The translations under genes were made by a program, and so were the position numbers. From contig NZ_RAVZ01000034.1 of assembly GCF_003611635.1 (NCBI RefSeq), forward strand, positions 1 through 43,299: a stretch of DNA of 43,299 bases. The letters are read 5' to 3'. Positions 1-7,665 of this stretch are shown here, piece after piece. Position 1 is the first letter of the stretch. Each line of letters opens with the position of its first letter. Source of the DNA: Corallococcus terminator. GTDB lineage: Bacteria > Myxococcota > Myxococcia > Myxococcales > Myxococcaceae. Below the pieces are notes generated by a model. That model was not told the origin of the DNA. It made no database searches and saw only the letters and a program-made list of their open reading frames with translations.

Positions 1-543
1 GGTGAGGTTCGGACTCCAGGCGACCACGTCCATCCCGAACGCCGCCCCCACCTTCGCGACCCGGCTGCCAATCTTTCCCAGCCCCAATAGCCCCAGCCGC
101 TTGCCGTGGAGATCCACCCCCACGGAGCCCTGCCAGGGGCCAGCCTGACGGAACGCACCGTTCTCTCCCACGATGTTCCGAGCAAGCGCCAGGATCAGCG
201 CCCAGGTCAGTTCCACGGGAGGCTCGGTCGCGCTCGCCGTCCCGCACACCGTCACACCGTGCGCAGCAGCAGCGGACAAGTCGATCGCCGCGTTCCGCAT
301 CCCCGTCGTCACCAACAAGCGCAACCGTGGCAACCGGGCGAAGAGCGCGGCCGGGAAGGGCGTGCGCTCCCGCATGACCACGATGATATCGAAGGAAGCC
401 AGCGCGGCGACCCGTTCCTCCTCCCGGGAGAAGTGGTCGCGGAACACCGTCACCTCGACCTGCCCGCTCAACGAAGACCAGTCCGCGATCTTCGTCGAAA
501 CTCCCTGATAGTCATCCAGGACGGCGCAGCGCAGCTTCTCCAT
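1..543 (-). CDS. D-isomer-specific 2-hydroxyacid dehydrogenase, C-terminus cut by window edge
   Basis: The first 181 codons of an open frame run off the left edge. The protein looks like the substrate/NAD-binding part of the D-2-hydroxyacid dehydrogenase family, which oxidises or reduces 2-hydroxy acids with NAD(P): an N-terminal lobe (FDIIVVMRERTPFP, then LLVTTGMRN around residues 77-84), the TEPPVELTWALILALARN helix, and a Rossmann GLGKIG loop at 154-159. The catalytic Arg/Glu/His lie beyond the edge, so activity and substrate cannot be judged. The ATG at 543 has a GGAG about 7 bases upstream. It lies on the same strand as exoI and downstream of it, but a terminator-like hairpin (560-591) separates them, so I do not count it as part of the exo operon. 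Confidence 0.85.
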   Translation of the reverse strand, partial: MEKLRCAVLDDYQGVSTKIADWSSLSGQVEVTVFRDHFSREEERVAALASFDIIVVMRERTPFPAALFARLPRLRLLVTTGMRNAAIDLSAAAAHGVTVCGTASATEPPVELTWALILALARNIVGENGAFRQAGPWQGSVGVDLHGKRLGLLGLGKIGSRVAKVGAAFGMDVVAWSPNLT

Positions 544-559
544 GGCGGCTCCAAAGCGA

Positions 560-591
560 AAGACCCCGCTGCCAAGGGCAGACAGGGTCTT
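560..591 (-). terminator. Terminator-like hairpin after exoI
   Basis: The arms AAGACCC (560-566) and GGGTCTT (585-591) enclose a second stem CTGCC (569-573)/GGCAG (577-581) with an AAG loop. Read on the minus strand it is followed by TTTCGCTTT. It sits 30 bases past the exoI stop and only 16 bases before the ATG of the dehydrogenase, so it is both the likely end of the exo operon and part of the leader of the next gene. Confidence 0.6.
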
Positions 592-620
592 CGCTCTTCA
601 GGATACCGCCAAGCCCGTCG

Positions 621-1877
621 TCAATGCACCGCCGCCTTGCGGCGACGCAGCCGGCGCACCTTCTCCACCAGCTCATCCGTCAGCACGCTCTTCACCGCGT
701 TGCGCGCCTTCCGGGCCAGCTCCTCGGTCTGGGTGAACCACGCACCGCCCATGCCCGCGCCGTGCACGCGCAGCGACACCGTCTGACGTTGCTTCGTCAC
801 CCAATCCGCCTTGTAGGACTCCGTGCCTCGCAGGAAGTCGTACTCCGTCATCCCCATGTCGATGGCGTCCTTGAACGTCTCGCCCACCAACACCAGACCC
901 ACGCTGCGGTTGCGCCACGCCGGGTCATAGCCGGACTGGAAGTACACGAACGACTTCTCATGCAGGATGCCGTACACCGACGCCACGGCCTGGCCGCCCA
1001 CCTTCATCGTGTACATCCGCAGCCGGCCCCGCTCCGCCAGCAATTGCGTCGCATCCCGGTGGAACGCCTCCACCCCGGCGCCCTTGATGCCCTGCGACCC
1101 TCCATCCGAGGACCAGCGCAGCGCATGCAACCGGAAAAAGTCTGTCATCGGCCCCGCCAGGTCACCCGGTGCGTCCGTGCGCTCGATGCGGTAGCCGTCC
1201 TGCTTCTCCAACCACTTGCGCCGACGCAGGTAGTTGTCCCGGCGCCCCGTGCGCTTCAGGAACGCGTCGAACGGCTCGCCTGGCACCAACGTCTCGTAGG
1301 GGCAGACATACCGGTCCGTCTTGCGCACGTTCGTGTCGCCAAACACCTCGCGCGCCACGCCCAGCGTCACCGAACCCTCGCGCAGGTCCGTCAAATCCAA
1401 CACATCCCATTCGTCGCGCAGCCCCTGGAGCACCTGGAAGAACGCGCGCGCCACCTCCGCCTCCCGGCCCTTGCGCGCCACCACGTCCAGGTAGTCGCTG
1501 CCCACGTGCGTCTCACCCAGGAAGCCCAGGCGCCGCACGCGCACGCCGTTCACCCAGCGGTGCTCCAATCCCAGCGGCAGCAGGCCCACCAGCGTGCCCA
1601 GCCTGTCGCGGGCCGTCAGCACCAGCGGCCGCACGTCCGGCGAGATGCGCCGACACCACGGATACAGCCATTCCCAGGCGTTGAAGGGACCGGCGGTGCT
1701 CGCGTCCAACAGCGCGTTCCACTCCGCCCGCATCCCCGACAACTGCGAAGCACTGCCCACCGCCGCCACGTCCAGCTTCGGCGCGACCTGCGGCCCTGAC
1801 GTCAACTCGTCTTCGCGGATCACCGCGTCACCCTGATGCCTTTCACGATGCACCGCCACCTGGCTCCCGTCAGTCAT
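621..1877 (-). CDS. exoI: ExoI, GNAT/FemAB-like (CelD/BcsL-type) acyltransferase
   Basis: Last gene of the exo spore-coat polysaccharide operon. The protein of about 418 residues has the two-lobed acyltransferase fold of the Acetyltransf_6/CelD group, a relative of FemAB. Visible landmarks are FNAWEWLYPWCRRISP near the N-terminus, a basic LRRRKWLEK patch mid-protein, and in the second lobe a run (VASVYGILHEKSFVYFQSGYDP, shown in two parts by SVGLVLVGE and YDFLRGTESYKADW) matching the family's typical C-terminal half. It probably acylates an amino sugar or adds an amino acid during coat synthesis. I chose the ATG at 1877; a GTG at 1898 is in frame and would leave 10 bases after exoH. It resembles ExoG in layout, so the two are likely old paralogues. 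The assignment rests on gene order and fold. Confidence 0.85.
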   Translation of the reverse strand: MTDGSQVAVHRERHQGDAVIREDELTSGPQVAPKLDVAAVGSASQLSGMRAEWNALLDASTAGPFNAWEWLYPWCRRISPDVRPLVLTARDRLGTLVGLLPLGLEHRWVNGVRVRRLGFLGETHVGSDYLDVVARKGREAEVARAFFQVLQGLRDEWDVLDLTDLREGSVTLGVAREVFGDTNVRKTDRYVCPYETLVPGEPFDAFLKRTGRRDNYLRRRKWLEKQDGYRIERTDAPGDLAGPMTDFFRLHALRWSSDGGSQGIKGAGVEAFHRDATQLLAERGRLRMYTMKVGGQAVASVYGILHEKSFVYFQSGYDPAWRNRSVGLVLVGETFKDAIDMGMTEYDFLRGTESYKADWVTKQRQTVSLRVHGAGMGGAWFTQTEELARKARNAVKSVLTDELVEKVRRLRRRKAAVH

Positions 1878-1908
1878 TGCAACCCGGGAGCCAGCCACCC
1901 ATCCCCAC

Positions 1909-3090
1909 TCATCCCGTGCGCTTGCTCGGGCGGCGCTCCGCCTTCAGCGCGTCCCGCACCGCCTCGGCCACCTCCGCCATCACCTCCGGCGACAGGTCCT
2001 GGTGGCAGGGAATCTCCAGGATCGTCCGCCGGAGCTGCGCGACCTCCGGGAACTCCGAAGGGTCGCAAGCCGGATGGAAGCGCTTCCAGAAGTCGATGGC
2101 GTCGATGCCCCGCTCGCGCAGCCGCGCCAGCAACGCTTCCTTGTCCTGCACCACCATCGGGTAGAACAGCGGACACACACCCGGCGGAAGCTGGTTGAAG
2201 AGCGGCGGCGACACATCCCGCAGCCGGCCCAAGAGGAAGAAGTAGTTGCGGCGGCGCGCCTCGACGATGGCCTCCAGGTCCTGCGACAGGGCGATCCGCT
2301 TCGTCAGCGGGCTCATGCCCAGGTCCACGTGCCTGCGGTCGAAGTGCTGCGTGCCCGTGGCCACGCGCTCGATGCTCGCGGCCTTCACCGTGCCATGGCC
2401 CACCGAACGCACCAGGCCTCGCAGGCCCCGGCCCACCGCCCCACCGCGCAGCTCCAGGTTCTGCAGGAGCGCGGACACGGTGTGGCTGAAGGTGGACGCC
2501 AGGGGCGGCGCCGGAGGCTCCGGCAGGCTGTACTGCCGCGGCCCGTTGACGACCAGGGCGCCCCCATTGGGCACCGGCAGCGTCTTGTAGAGACAGAAGA
2601 TGCCCACGTCCCCCGTGGTGCCCAGCGGCGTCGCGCCATCCGACGACAGCAGCGACAGCGCGCAGTCCTCGAGGAGCGGGATGGCGTGCTCGTCCGCCAG
2701 CTTGCGCATGGCGTCCACCGGCCCCGGGAAGCCCGCGTAGTGGATGAGGTAGAGCGCCCTCGTCTTCGGCCCGATGCGCTTCGCCACGTCCTCCAGGTCC
2801 ACGTCCCAGCGGGCGCCCACGCGGTAGAAGCGCGGCGTCGCGCCCGCGTCCACCACCGCCTCCACCTCCACGCCGTGGTGGTAGGAGGGCATCAGCACCT
2901 CGCCGCCATCCAGGCGCAGCATCTTCATCGTCAGCCAGACGGCGTTGCGCGCGAAGTAGAAGTAGCGCGCGCTCGGCGAGGAGAACGGAGGCAGCGAACC
3001 GGGGCGGGCCCCGGCCAGCAGCATTCCCGGCCACAGCGTGGGCAGGGACGGAACGAACAGCTTGCTGTCGGACTTCTTCACCGCTTCCAT
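1909..3090 (-). CDS. exoH: ExoH, DegT/DnrJ/EryC1/StrS-type aminotransferase
   Basis: PLP-dependent sugar aminotransferase fold of about 393 residues. The cofactor region is recognisable: YFYFARNAVW near the N-terminus, the DGGEVLMPSYHHGVE strand, the PKTRALYLIHYAGFPG segment, IPLLEDCALSLLS (the Asp that contacts the pyridine nitrogen) and FCLYKTLPVPNGGALV with the presumed Schiff-base Lys. In the exo locus it would make an amino sugar nucleotide or a related amine for the coat polymer; the substrate is unknown. A GTG at 3141 is in frame, but the ATG at 3090 has an upstream AGAGG and gives a 13-base overlap with the exoG stop, typical of translational coupling, so I prefer it. Confidence 0.87.
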   Translation of the reverse strand: MEAVKKSDSKLFVPSLPTLWPGMLLAGARPGSLPPFSSPSARYFYFARNAVWLTMKMLRLDGGEVLMPSYHHGVEVEAVVDAGATPRFYRVGARWDVDLEDVAKRIGPKTRALYLIHYAGFPGPVDAMRKLADEHAIPLLEDCALSLLSSDGATPLGTTGDVGIFCLYKTLPVPNGGALVVNGPRQYSLPEPPAPPLASTFSHTVSALLQNLELRGGAVGRGLRGLVRSVGHGTVKAASIERVATGTQHFDRRHVDLGMSPLTKRIALSQDLEAIVEARRRNYFFLLGRLRDVSPPLFNQLPPGVCPLFYPMVVQDKEALLARLRERGIDAIDFWKRFHPACDPSEFPEVAQLRRTILEIPCHQDLSPEVMAEVAEAVRDALKAERRPSKRTG

Positions 3091-4196
3091 CGCGCCACCG
3101 CCTCTTTCGCCGCCGGTACCCACCGGAACTTCGTCGCGCACAGGGCCCGACCGAAGGTGGTGTCATTGAACACGTAGAGCCAGGTGTGCTTGCGGACCTG
3201 ATTCGTCCAGTCGCGCTTCCACACCATGTCCGGCCCCAGGAAATCGAACTCGGTCAGCCCCCGGTCCAGGCAGGCCCCCAGCACCTCTTCGGTCAACAAC
3301 TGACCGGGGCTGCACTCCTTGAGACTCTCGTCGTAGCCAGGCTTCAGGAGGAAGTAGCGCTTGCCGTATTCCAGGCCGTACTGGAACGCGACCGCGCGCC
3401 CGTCCAGACGCAGGAAGTACAGCGCCAGCCGCCCGCGGTAGGCCGAGTCGCGCGCCAGCTCCGTGTAGAAGCCCCGCGTCTTCCCGTCCTGCGCCATGGC
3501 CGTGCCGTTCTGCCCCTTCCAACCGCTCTGCTCCAGCAGCAGCCCCTCCTCCAGCGAGCCCTCCAGGTCCAGACCGCCGGACACGCACTCGAAGGTGACC
3601 TTCCCCTTCTCCTCCAGCTTGCGGCGACGCCGACGGCAGTTCGCCTTGAACTTGGATGGCAGCGACGCGAAGTACGCGTCCTTCGTCGCGGGCAGCGGCA
3701 CATAGGGAGACTGCAACGACTCCCACTCGCCCACCGGCATGCCGCGGCGCTTCGCCTCGGCCAGCAGACGGAAGCCCACCCCGCCGTCCGGCACATCCGT
3801 CAGCCGCAGCACGTCCCAGCCACCCGTCTGCTTCAGGTGCGTGAGGAACGCGTCCGCCGCCACTTCCGCATCCCTGGCCAGCAGGTCGAAACGACAGGAG
3901 TGCGCGTTGGCGGCGGAGGTGAGCTGCCGCACCGGCACGCCGTACATCGACGTGCGCTCCTCCACCAGCGGCAGCGCGGCGGTCAGTTCGCCGTCCGGGC
4001 CTCGCAGCAGGAGCACCCGCATGCGACCGCCGGCGGCGAAGTTGTCCAACCACAGACGCAGGAACTCATGCCGGTAGAACAGCTCGTTGGAGGTGCTCTC
4101 CACGAGCTGGTTCCACTCGGCGTCCAGGGACATGAAGGCCGCCCGGTCGTTGACTTCCACGACGTGCGGGTCGGCACGAAGGTTTCTGGCTTCCAT
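3078..4196 (-). CDS. exoG: ExoG, GNAT/FemAB-like acyltransferase
   Basis: About 372 residues of the same Acetyltransf_6/FemAB-like family as ExoI. Landmarks are FYRHEFLRLWLDNFA in the first lobe, a strongly basic KANCRRRRRKLEEKG element at the inter-lobe position, and LTEFDFLGPDMVWKRDW near the end, parallel to YDFLRGTESYKADW of ExoI. Family members transfer acyl or aminoacyl groups to amine or hydroxyl acceptors. The M. xanthus spore coat is reported to contain glycine along with GalNAc and glucose, so an aminoacyl-transfer role is attractive but unproven. ATG at 4196 chosen; a TTG at 4211 is possible. It overlaps exoH by 13 bases. Confidence 0.85.
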   Translation of the reverse strand: MEARNLRADPHVVEVNDRAAFMSLDAEWNQLVESTSNELFYRHEFLRLWLDNFAAGGRMRVLLLRGPDGELTAALPLVEERTSMYGVPVRQLTSAANAHSCRFDLLARDAEVAADAFLTHLKQTGGWDVLRLTDVPDGGVGFRLLAEAKRRGMPVGEWESLQSPYVPLPATKDAYFASLPSKFKANCRRRRRKLEEKGKVTFECVSGGLDLEGSLEEGLLLEQSGWKGQNGTAMAQDGKTRGFYTELARDSAYRGRLALYFLRLDGRAVAFQYGLEYGKRYFLLKPGYDESLKECSPGQLLTEEVLGACLDRGLTEFDFLGPDMVWKRDWTNQVRKHTWLYVFNDTTFGRALCATKFRWVPAAKEAVARWKR

Positions 4197-4232
4197 AGGA
4201 GCGGGCCCCAAGGTGGTGATGGGTGCGGCGGC

Positions 4233-5339
4233 CTACAAGCCGCTGCGCGCCATCTTCAGCAGGCAGGCGGCGACCTTGCGGCTGTCGTGTCGGATCTTGG
4301 ACCCATCCTTGAGCAGGTCGGCCTGCACCGGGATGACGCCCGACGACAACAGCTCCCGCGTCTCCGCCGTCACCACGAACGAGCCCTTGCGCGCATAGCG
4401 CTGGATGGACTCCTCCGTCGGCTGCCGGCCATTGACGAGCACCGCGTCCAGCACCGGCCCGACGTGCTCGATGACCGCCTGCACGTGGTCCAGGCAGTTC
4501 ATGCCGTCCGTCTCGCCCGGCTGGGTCATCAGGTTGGCCACCATGACCTTCAGCGCGCGCGTCTCCTTCAGCGCCTGGGCCACGCCGTCCACCAGCAGGT
4601 TGGGCAGCACGCTCGAGTACAGCGAGCCCGGCCCGATGGCGATGAGGTCCGCCGAATAGATGGCCTCCAGGAGGCCGTCCACCGGGGGCGGCGAGCGCGG
4701 GCTCAGCGACACGCGACGCACGCGACCGTGGGCACGGCAGATGTTGCGCTCGCCCACGACCTCCGTGTCGTCATGCATCTGCGCCACGAGCTGCACCGAC
4801 GCCAGCGTGCTGGGCAACACCTGGCCCTGCGCGCCCAACAGCTCCCCGGACAGCCGCACGGCCTCCAGGAAGTCACCCTTCAGCTCCGCCAGCGCGGCGA
4901 TGAGCAGGTTGCCCACCGCGTGGCCCGCGAGGCCCTTCGCGCCGCCGAAGCGGTACTGGAAGACATCCTTCAGGGCGCTCTTGCCACCCGCGAGCGCCAC
5001 CAGGCAGTTGCGGATGTCGCCCGGGGGCAGCGCGCCGTGCAGGCGGCGCAGGCGGCCGGAGCTGCCGCCGTCGTCGCTCATCGCCACGACCGCGGTGATG
5101 TCCACGCCAGGCGAGCCCGGCTTGGGCGTCGCGCGGCGGGCAAGCCCACGCAGCACCATGGGAAGGCCCGTGCCACCGCCCATCGCGACGATGCGCGTGG
5201 GGCGGGTCTTCGGGGCCTGCAACAATTCATTGCGCTCGGCGTTCTGCTGCTTGCGCGCGTCGTCCTGGCTCCACTCCGCGAACGGCGCATCCACATCCAT
5301 GCCCACCATGTTCCGACCCCCTCGCCCATCCCAATCCAT
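4233..5339 (-). CDS. exoF: ExoF, YvcK/CofD-like nucleotide-sugar-binding protein
   Basis: Member of the YvcK (gluconeogenesis factor) branch of the CofD-like fold. The diagnostic segments are present: RIVAMGGGTGLPMVLRGL at about residues 49-66, VVAMSDDGGSSGRLRR, ALPPGDIRNCLVALAGG, VGNLLIAAL and LIAIGPGSLYSSVLPNLL. YvcK proteins bind UDP-sugars and act in cell envelope control in Bacillus; the role within exo is not known. The start is ambiguous: ATG 5339 follows GGGTGAGC, whereas ATG 5309 has a stronger GAGGGGG 8 bases upstream. Its conserved core begins after both. It is separated from exoE by a 67-base gap holding a strong hairpin (5361-5386). Confidence 0.87.
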   Translation of the reverse strand: MDWDGRGGRNMVGMDVDAPFAEWSQDDARKQQNAERNELLQAPKTRPTRIVAMGGGTGLPMVLRGLARRATPKPGSPGVDITAVVAMSDDGGSSGRLRRLHGALPPGDIRNCLVALAGGKSALKDVFQYRFGGAKGLAGHAVGNLLIAALAELKGDFLEAVRLSGELLGAQGQVLPSTLASVQLVAQMHDDTEVVGERNICRAHGRVRRVSLSPRSPPPVDGLLEAIYSADLIAIGPGSLYSSVLPNLLVDGVAQALKETRALKVMVANLMTQPGETDGMNCLDHVQAVIEHVGPVLDAVLVNGRQPTEESIQRYARKGSFVVTAETRELLSSGVIPVQADLLKDGSKIRHDSRKVAACLLKMARSGL

Positions 5340-5360
5340 GGCTGCTCACCCTTGACATCC

Positions 5361-5386
5361 CGGCCTCCCCCGACAACCGGAGGCCG
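5361..5386. repeat. Intra-operon hairpin between exoE and exoF (REP-like)
   Basis: CGGCCTCC (5361-5368) is exactly complementary to GGAGGCCG (5379-5386), with a 10-base loop. There is no T-run on the minus strand, so it looks more like an RNA-stability or REP-type element than a classical terminator. A similar C-rich/G-rich hairpin lies on the other side of exoE (6821-6841). Confidence 0.55.
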
Positions 5387-5406
5387 CGGAACGTGACGAC
5401 TGCGAA

Positions 5407-6774
5407 CTACCGAGCACCCCGCCCCAACAACACGTGCCGGACGGTGTGGAAGATAATGCCGACATCCAGAAACAACGACCCGTTCTTCACATAATACAAA
5501 TCGAACTCGAGCTTGTTGCGCGCGTCCTCCACCGAGGCCCCATAGGGGTAGCGGATCTGCGCCCAACCCGTGATGCCCGGCTTCGTCGCCTCACGCACGC
5601 CATAGAACGGAATCTGCTGCTTGAGCTGTTCGGTGAACACCGGACGCTCGGGACGCGGGCCCACGAAGCTCATGTGGCCCATGAGCACGTTGAACACCTG
5701 GGGAATCTCATCGATGCGCGTCTTGCGGATGAACTTGCCCACCCGCGTGACGCGGTCATCGTTGGAGCGCGCCCACACCGCGCCGTCCTTCTCCGCGTCG
5801 GTGCGCATGCTGCGGAACTTCCACAAGGGGTAGGAGCGGCCACCCAATCCCACGCGGTCCTGCCGGTAGAAGATGGGGCCCTTGGAGTCCAGTTTGATGG
5901 CCAGCGTCACCAGCACCAGGAAGGGCGACGCCAGGAGCAGCAGGAGCGACGCCACCGCCAGGTCGAACGCGCGCTTGAAGGCCCGGCGCAGGGGCGACAC
6001 CGTCATCTCATCCGCGAAGGCGAAGTCGCTCGCCCGGAGGAACTGCACCGGGATGCGGCGCAGCACGCGCTCGCAGAAGCCAGACGCTTCGTACACCCGC
6101 CGCCCGTCCAGCCGGCAGCGCAACAGCGCGTCCACCCAGTTGGCGCCGCGCATGTCATCCGCAGCCTGCACCACATAGGAGGCATTGAGCCGCGCCGCCA
6201 TCGCATCCAGCGGCTCGTCCACCTTGCGCGGGTCCACCAGGGCCACCACGCGGAAGGAACCCTCGCCGCCGGCCTCGATGGCGCTCGCCACCGCGCGGGC
6301 CTTGAGGCCATCCCCGATGATGAGGACCGCGTCGGGCTCACCCACCAGGGCGCGGATGGAGACGCGCACCGCCAGCGTGCCGGCCAGGGCGCCCATCGCG
6401 CCGCCCAAGAGCGTGCCGGGAGGCAGGGACACCGGAAGGGCCAGCGGCAGCAGCAGCATCACCCCGCCCGCCACCATCGCGGTGACGCCCGCGGCCTTGA
6501 GGAAGCGGTAGCCGCGCGTCCGGTCTTCCGCGGCGACCCGAAGGTCATAGAGGTCCAACAGGTACAGCGTGAACTGGAAGGTGACGACGAAGGCCAGGCC
6601 CAATCCCACCAGCGTCGGCCACAGCGTGGCGAGCGGCGGCCAGGTACCCGGAGGCGCGAAGAGGGCCGCGCAGGCCGCGGCACCCGCGACACAGGCCAGC
6701 GCGATCGCCGTGCTCTCGGCGAGGAAGAACGTCAGCTTCTTGGCAGAAAAATAGTGGTGAAAAACGCGAAGCAC
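5407..6774 (-). CDS. exoE: ExoE, polyisoprenyl-phosphate hexose-1-phosphate transferase (initiating sugar transferase)
   Basis: Starts coat repeat-unit synthesis by moving a hexose-1-phosphate from a nucleotide sugar to undecaprenyl phosphate in the inner membrane. At 455 residues it has the WbaP-like layout: four N-terminal membrane helices (to about residue 140), a CoA-binding-like domain (VLIIGDGLKARAVASAIE), one membrane hairpin (LAVASLLLLLASPFLVLVTLAI) and the C-terminal catalytic bacterial sugar transferase domain with KFRSMRTDAE, RKTRIDEIPQVFNVL, SFVGPRPERP and KPGITGWAQI. I chose the GTG at 6774 because GGAGGAG lies 5 bases upstream; longer readings add a Pro/Arg-rich stretch that is the translated intergenic hairpin. 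Confidence 0.93.
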   Translation of the reverse strand: MLRVFHHYFSAKKLTFFLAESTAIALACVAGAAACAALFAPPGTWPPLATLWPTLVGLGLAFVVTFQFTLYLLDLYDLRVAAEDRTRGYRFLKAAGVTAMVAGGVMLLLPLALPVSLPPGTLLGGAMGALAGTLAVRVSIRALVGEPDAVLIIGDGLKARAVASAIEAGGEGSFRVVALVDPRKVDEPLDAMAARLNASYVVQAADDMRGANWVDALLRCRLDGRRVYEASGFCERVLRRIPVQFLRASDFAFADEMTVSPLRRAFKRAFDLAVASLLLLLASPFLVLVTLAIKLDSKGPIFYRQDRVGLGGRSYPLWKFRSMRTDAEKDGAVWARSNDDRVTRVGKFIRKTRIDEIPQVFNVLMGHMSFVGPRPERPVFTEQLKQQIPFYGVREATKPGITGWAQIRYPYGASVEDARNKLEFDLYYVKNGSLFLDVGIIFHTVRHVLLGRGAR

Positions 6775-6820
6775 GTGACTCCTCCAACCCCGACCCGCCC
6801 ACTCCACTCCAGGCCCCGCC

Positions 6821-6841
6821 CCCCTCCGCATAGGAGGGGGA
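6821..6841. repeat. Strong hairpin between exoD and exoE (REP-like)
   Basis: CCCCCTCC (6821-6828) pairs perfectly with GGAGGGGG (6834-6841) around a GCATA loop. Flanking GGCC blocks (near 6813 and 6848) can extend the stem. It sits in the 117-base gap between the exoD stop and the exoE start. It lacks a T-run and may be a REP-type element or a transcript-processing/stability site. Confidence 0.65.
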
Positions 6842-6891
6842 CGGAAGGCCAGACAGACTGCACTCACCTGCACGTCGTGCTGCTTGGGCTG

Positions 6892-7629
6892 CTACTTCTT
6901 CACGTAGTTCTTCAGGTACGGGGTCGCGTTCACTTCCGCCCCGTTGAGCACGCAGCCCACCAGCGCCGCGCCCGCCAACTGCTCCACCGCCTGGTTCACC
7001 ACCTTGGAGGGGGTGACGTTGGCGCGGATGACCATCAGCACGCCGTCCATCTGGTGGCCGAGGATGGCCGCGTCCGCGAAGGGCAGCGTGGGAGGCAGGT
7101 CCACGTACACCTCGTCGAAGCCCTCGCGCACCGCCTTGAGGAACTGCTTCATCCGGGCGCTCGCCAGCACCTGGGTGCTCTCCTCCGGCGTGGCGCCGGC
7201 GGGGATGACCGCCAGCCGCGTGGCGTTGAAGCGGCGCACCACGTCGCGCACATCGCACTCACCGGCCAGCAGCTCCGCCAGACCCTGCTTGTTGCGCATG
7301 CCCAGCGTGGGGGCCACCTGGCCCCGGCGCAGGTCCGCGTCCACCAGCAGGATGCGGCGCTCCGGGTTCGCCCGGGCGGCGGCCAGCGCCAGGTTGACGC
7401 TCGTCACCGTCTTGCCCTCGCCCGGCATGGCCGAGGTGAGCGCCACCACCTTCATCGGGCGCTGCTCCCGCATCCGCTCCAGCCGGTAGTACAGCGTCCG
7501 GTACTGCTCGGCGGCCGCGGAGGCCGGGGCCGTCAGCGTCACCACCCGACGGTCCACCGCGTTCGAGGAAGTCGCGCTCTCATCCACACGCGGGAGGAAG
7601 TTTCCGGCCCGCTCCATCGTCGAATCCAT
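6892..7629 (-). CDS. exoD: ExoD (BtkA), BY-type tyrosine kinase, cytoplasmic half of a split Wzc
   Basis: 245-residue P-loop ATPase of the bacterial tyrosine (BY) kinase family. Walker A is SAMPGEGKT at 66-74, Walker A' is ILLVDADLRR at about 93-102, and a Walker B-like VYVDLPP follows. In this operon it should partner ExoC, whose C-terminal membrane end would activate it, as in the split CapA/CapB systems of Firmicutes; its M. xanthus counterpart is described as BtkA, needed for mature spores. The tail has only a few tyrosines (TPYLKNYVKK), so a Wzc-like Tyr cluster is reduced. ATG 7629 has GGAG 7 bases upstream; a TTG at 7665 is less likely. Confidence 0.92.
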   Translation of the reverse strand: MDSTMERAGNFLPRVDESATSSNAVDRRVVTLTAPASAAAEQYRTLYYRLERMREQRPMKVVALTSAMPGEGKTVTSVNLALAAARANPERRILLVDADLRRGQVAPTLGMRNKQGLAELLAGECDVRDVVRRFNATRLAVIPAGATPEESTQVLASARMKQFLKAVREGFDEVYVDLPPTLPFADAAILGHQMDGVLMVIRANVTPSKVVNQAVEQLAGAALVGCVLNGAEVNATPYLKNYVKK

Positions 7630-7665
7630 CTGAGTGCTCCAATCTTTTCCGTAGGGGGTCGGCAA

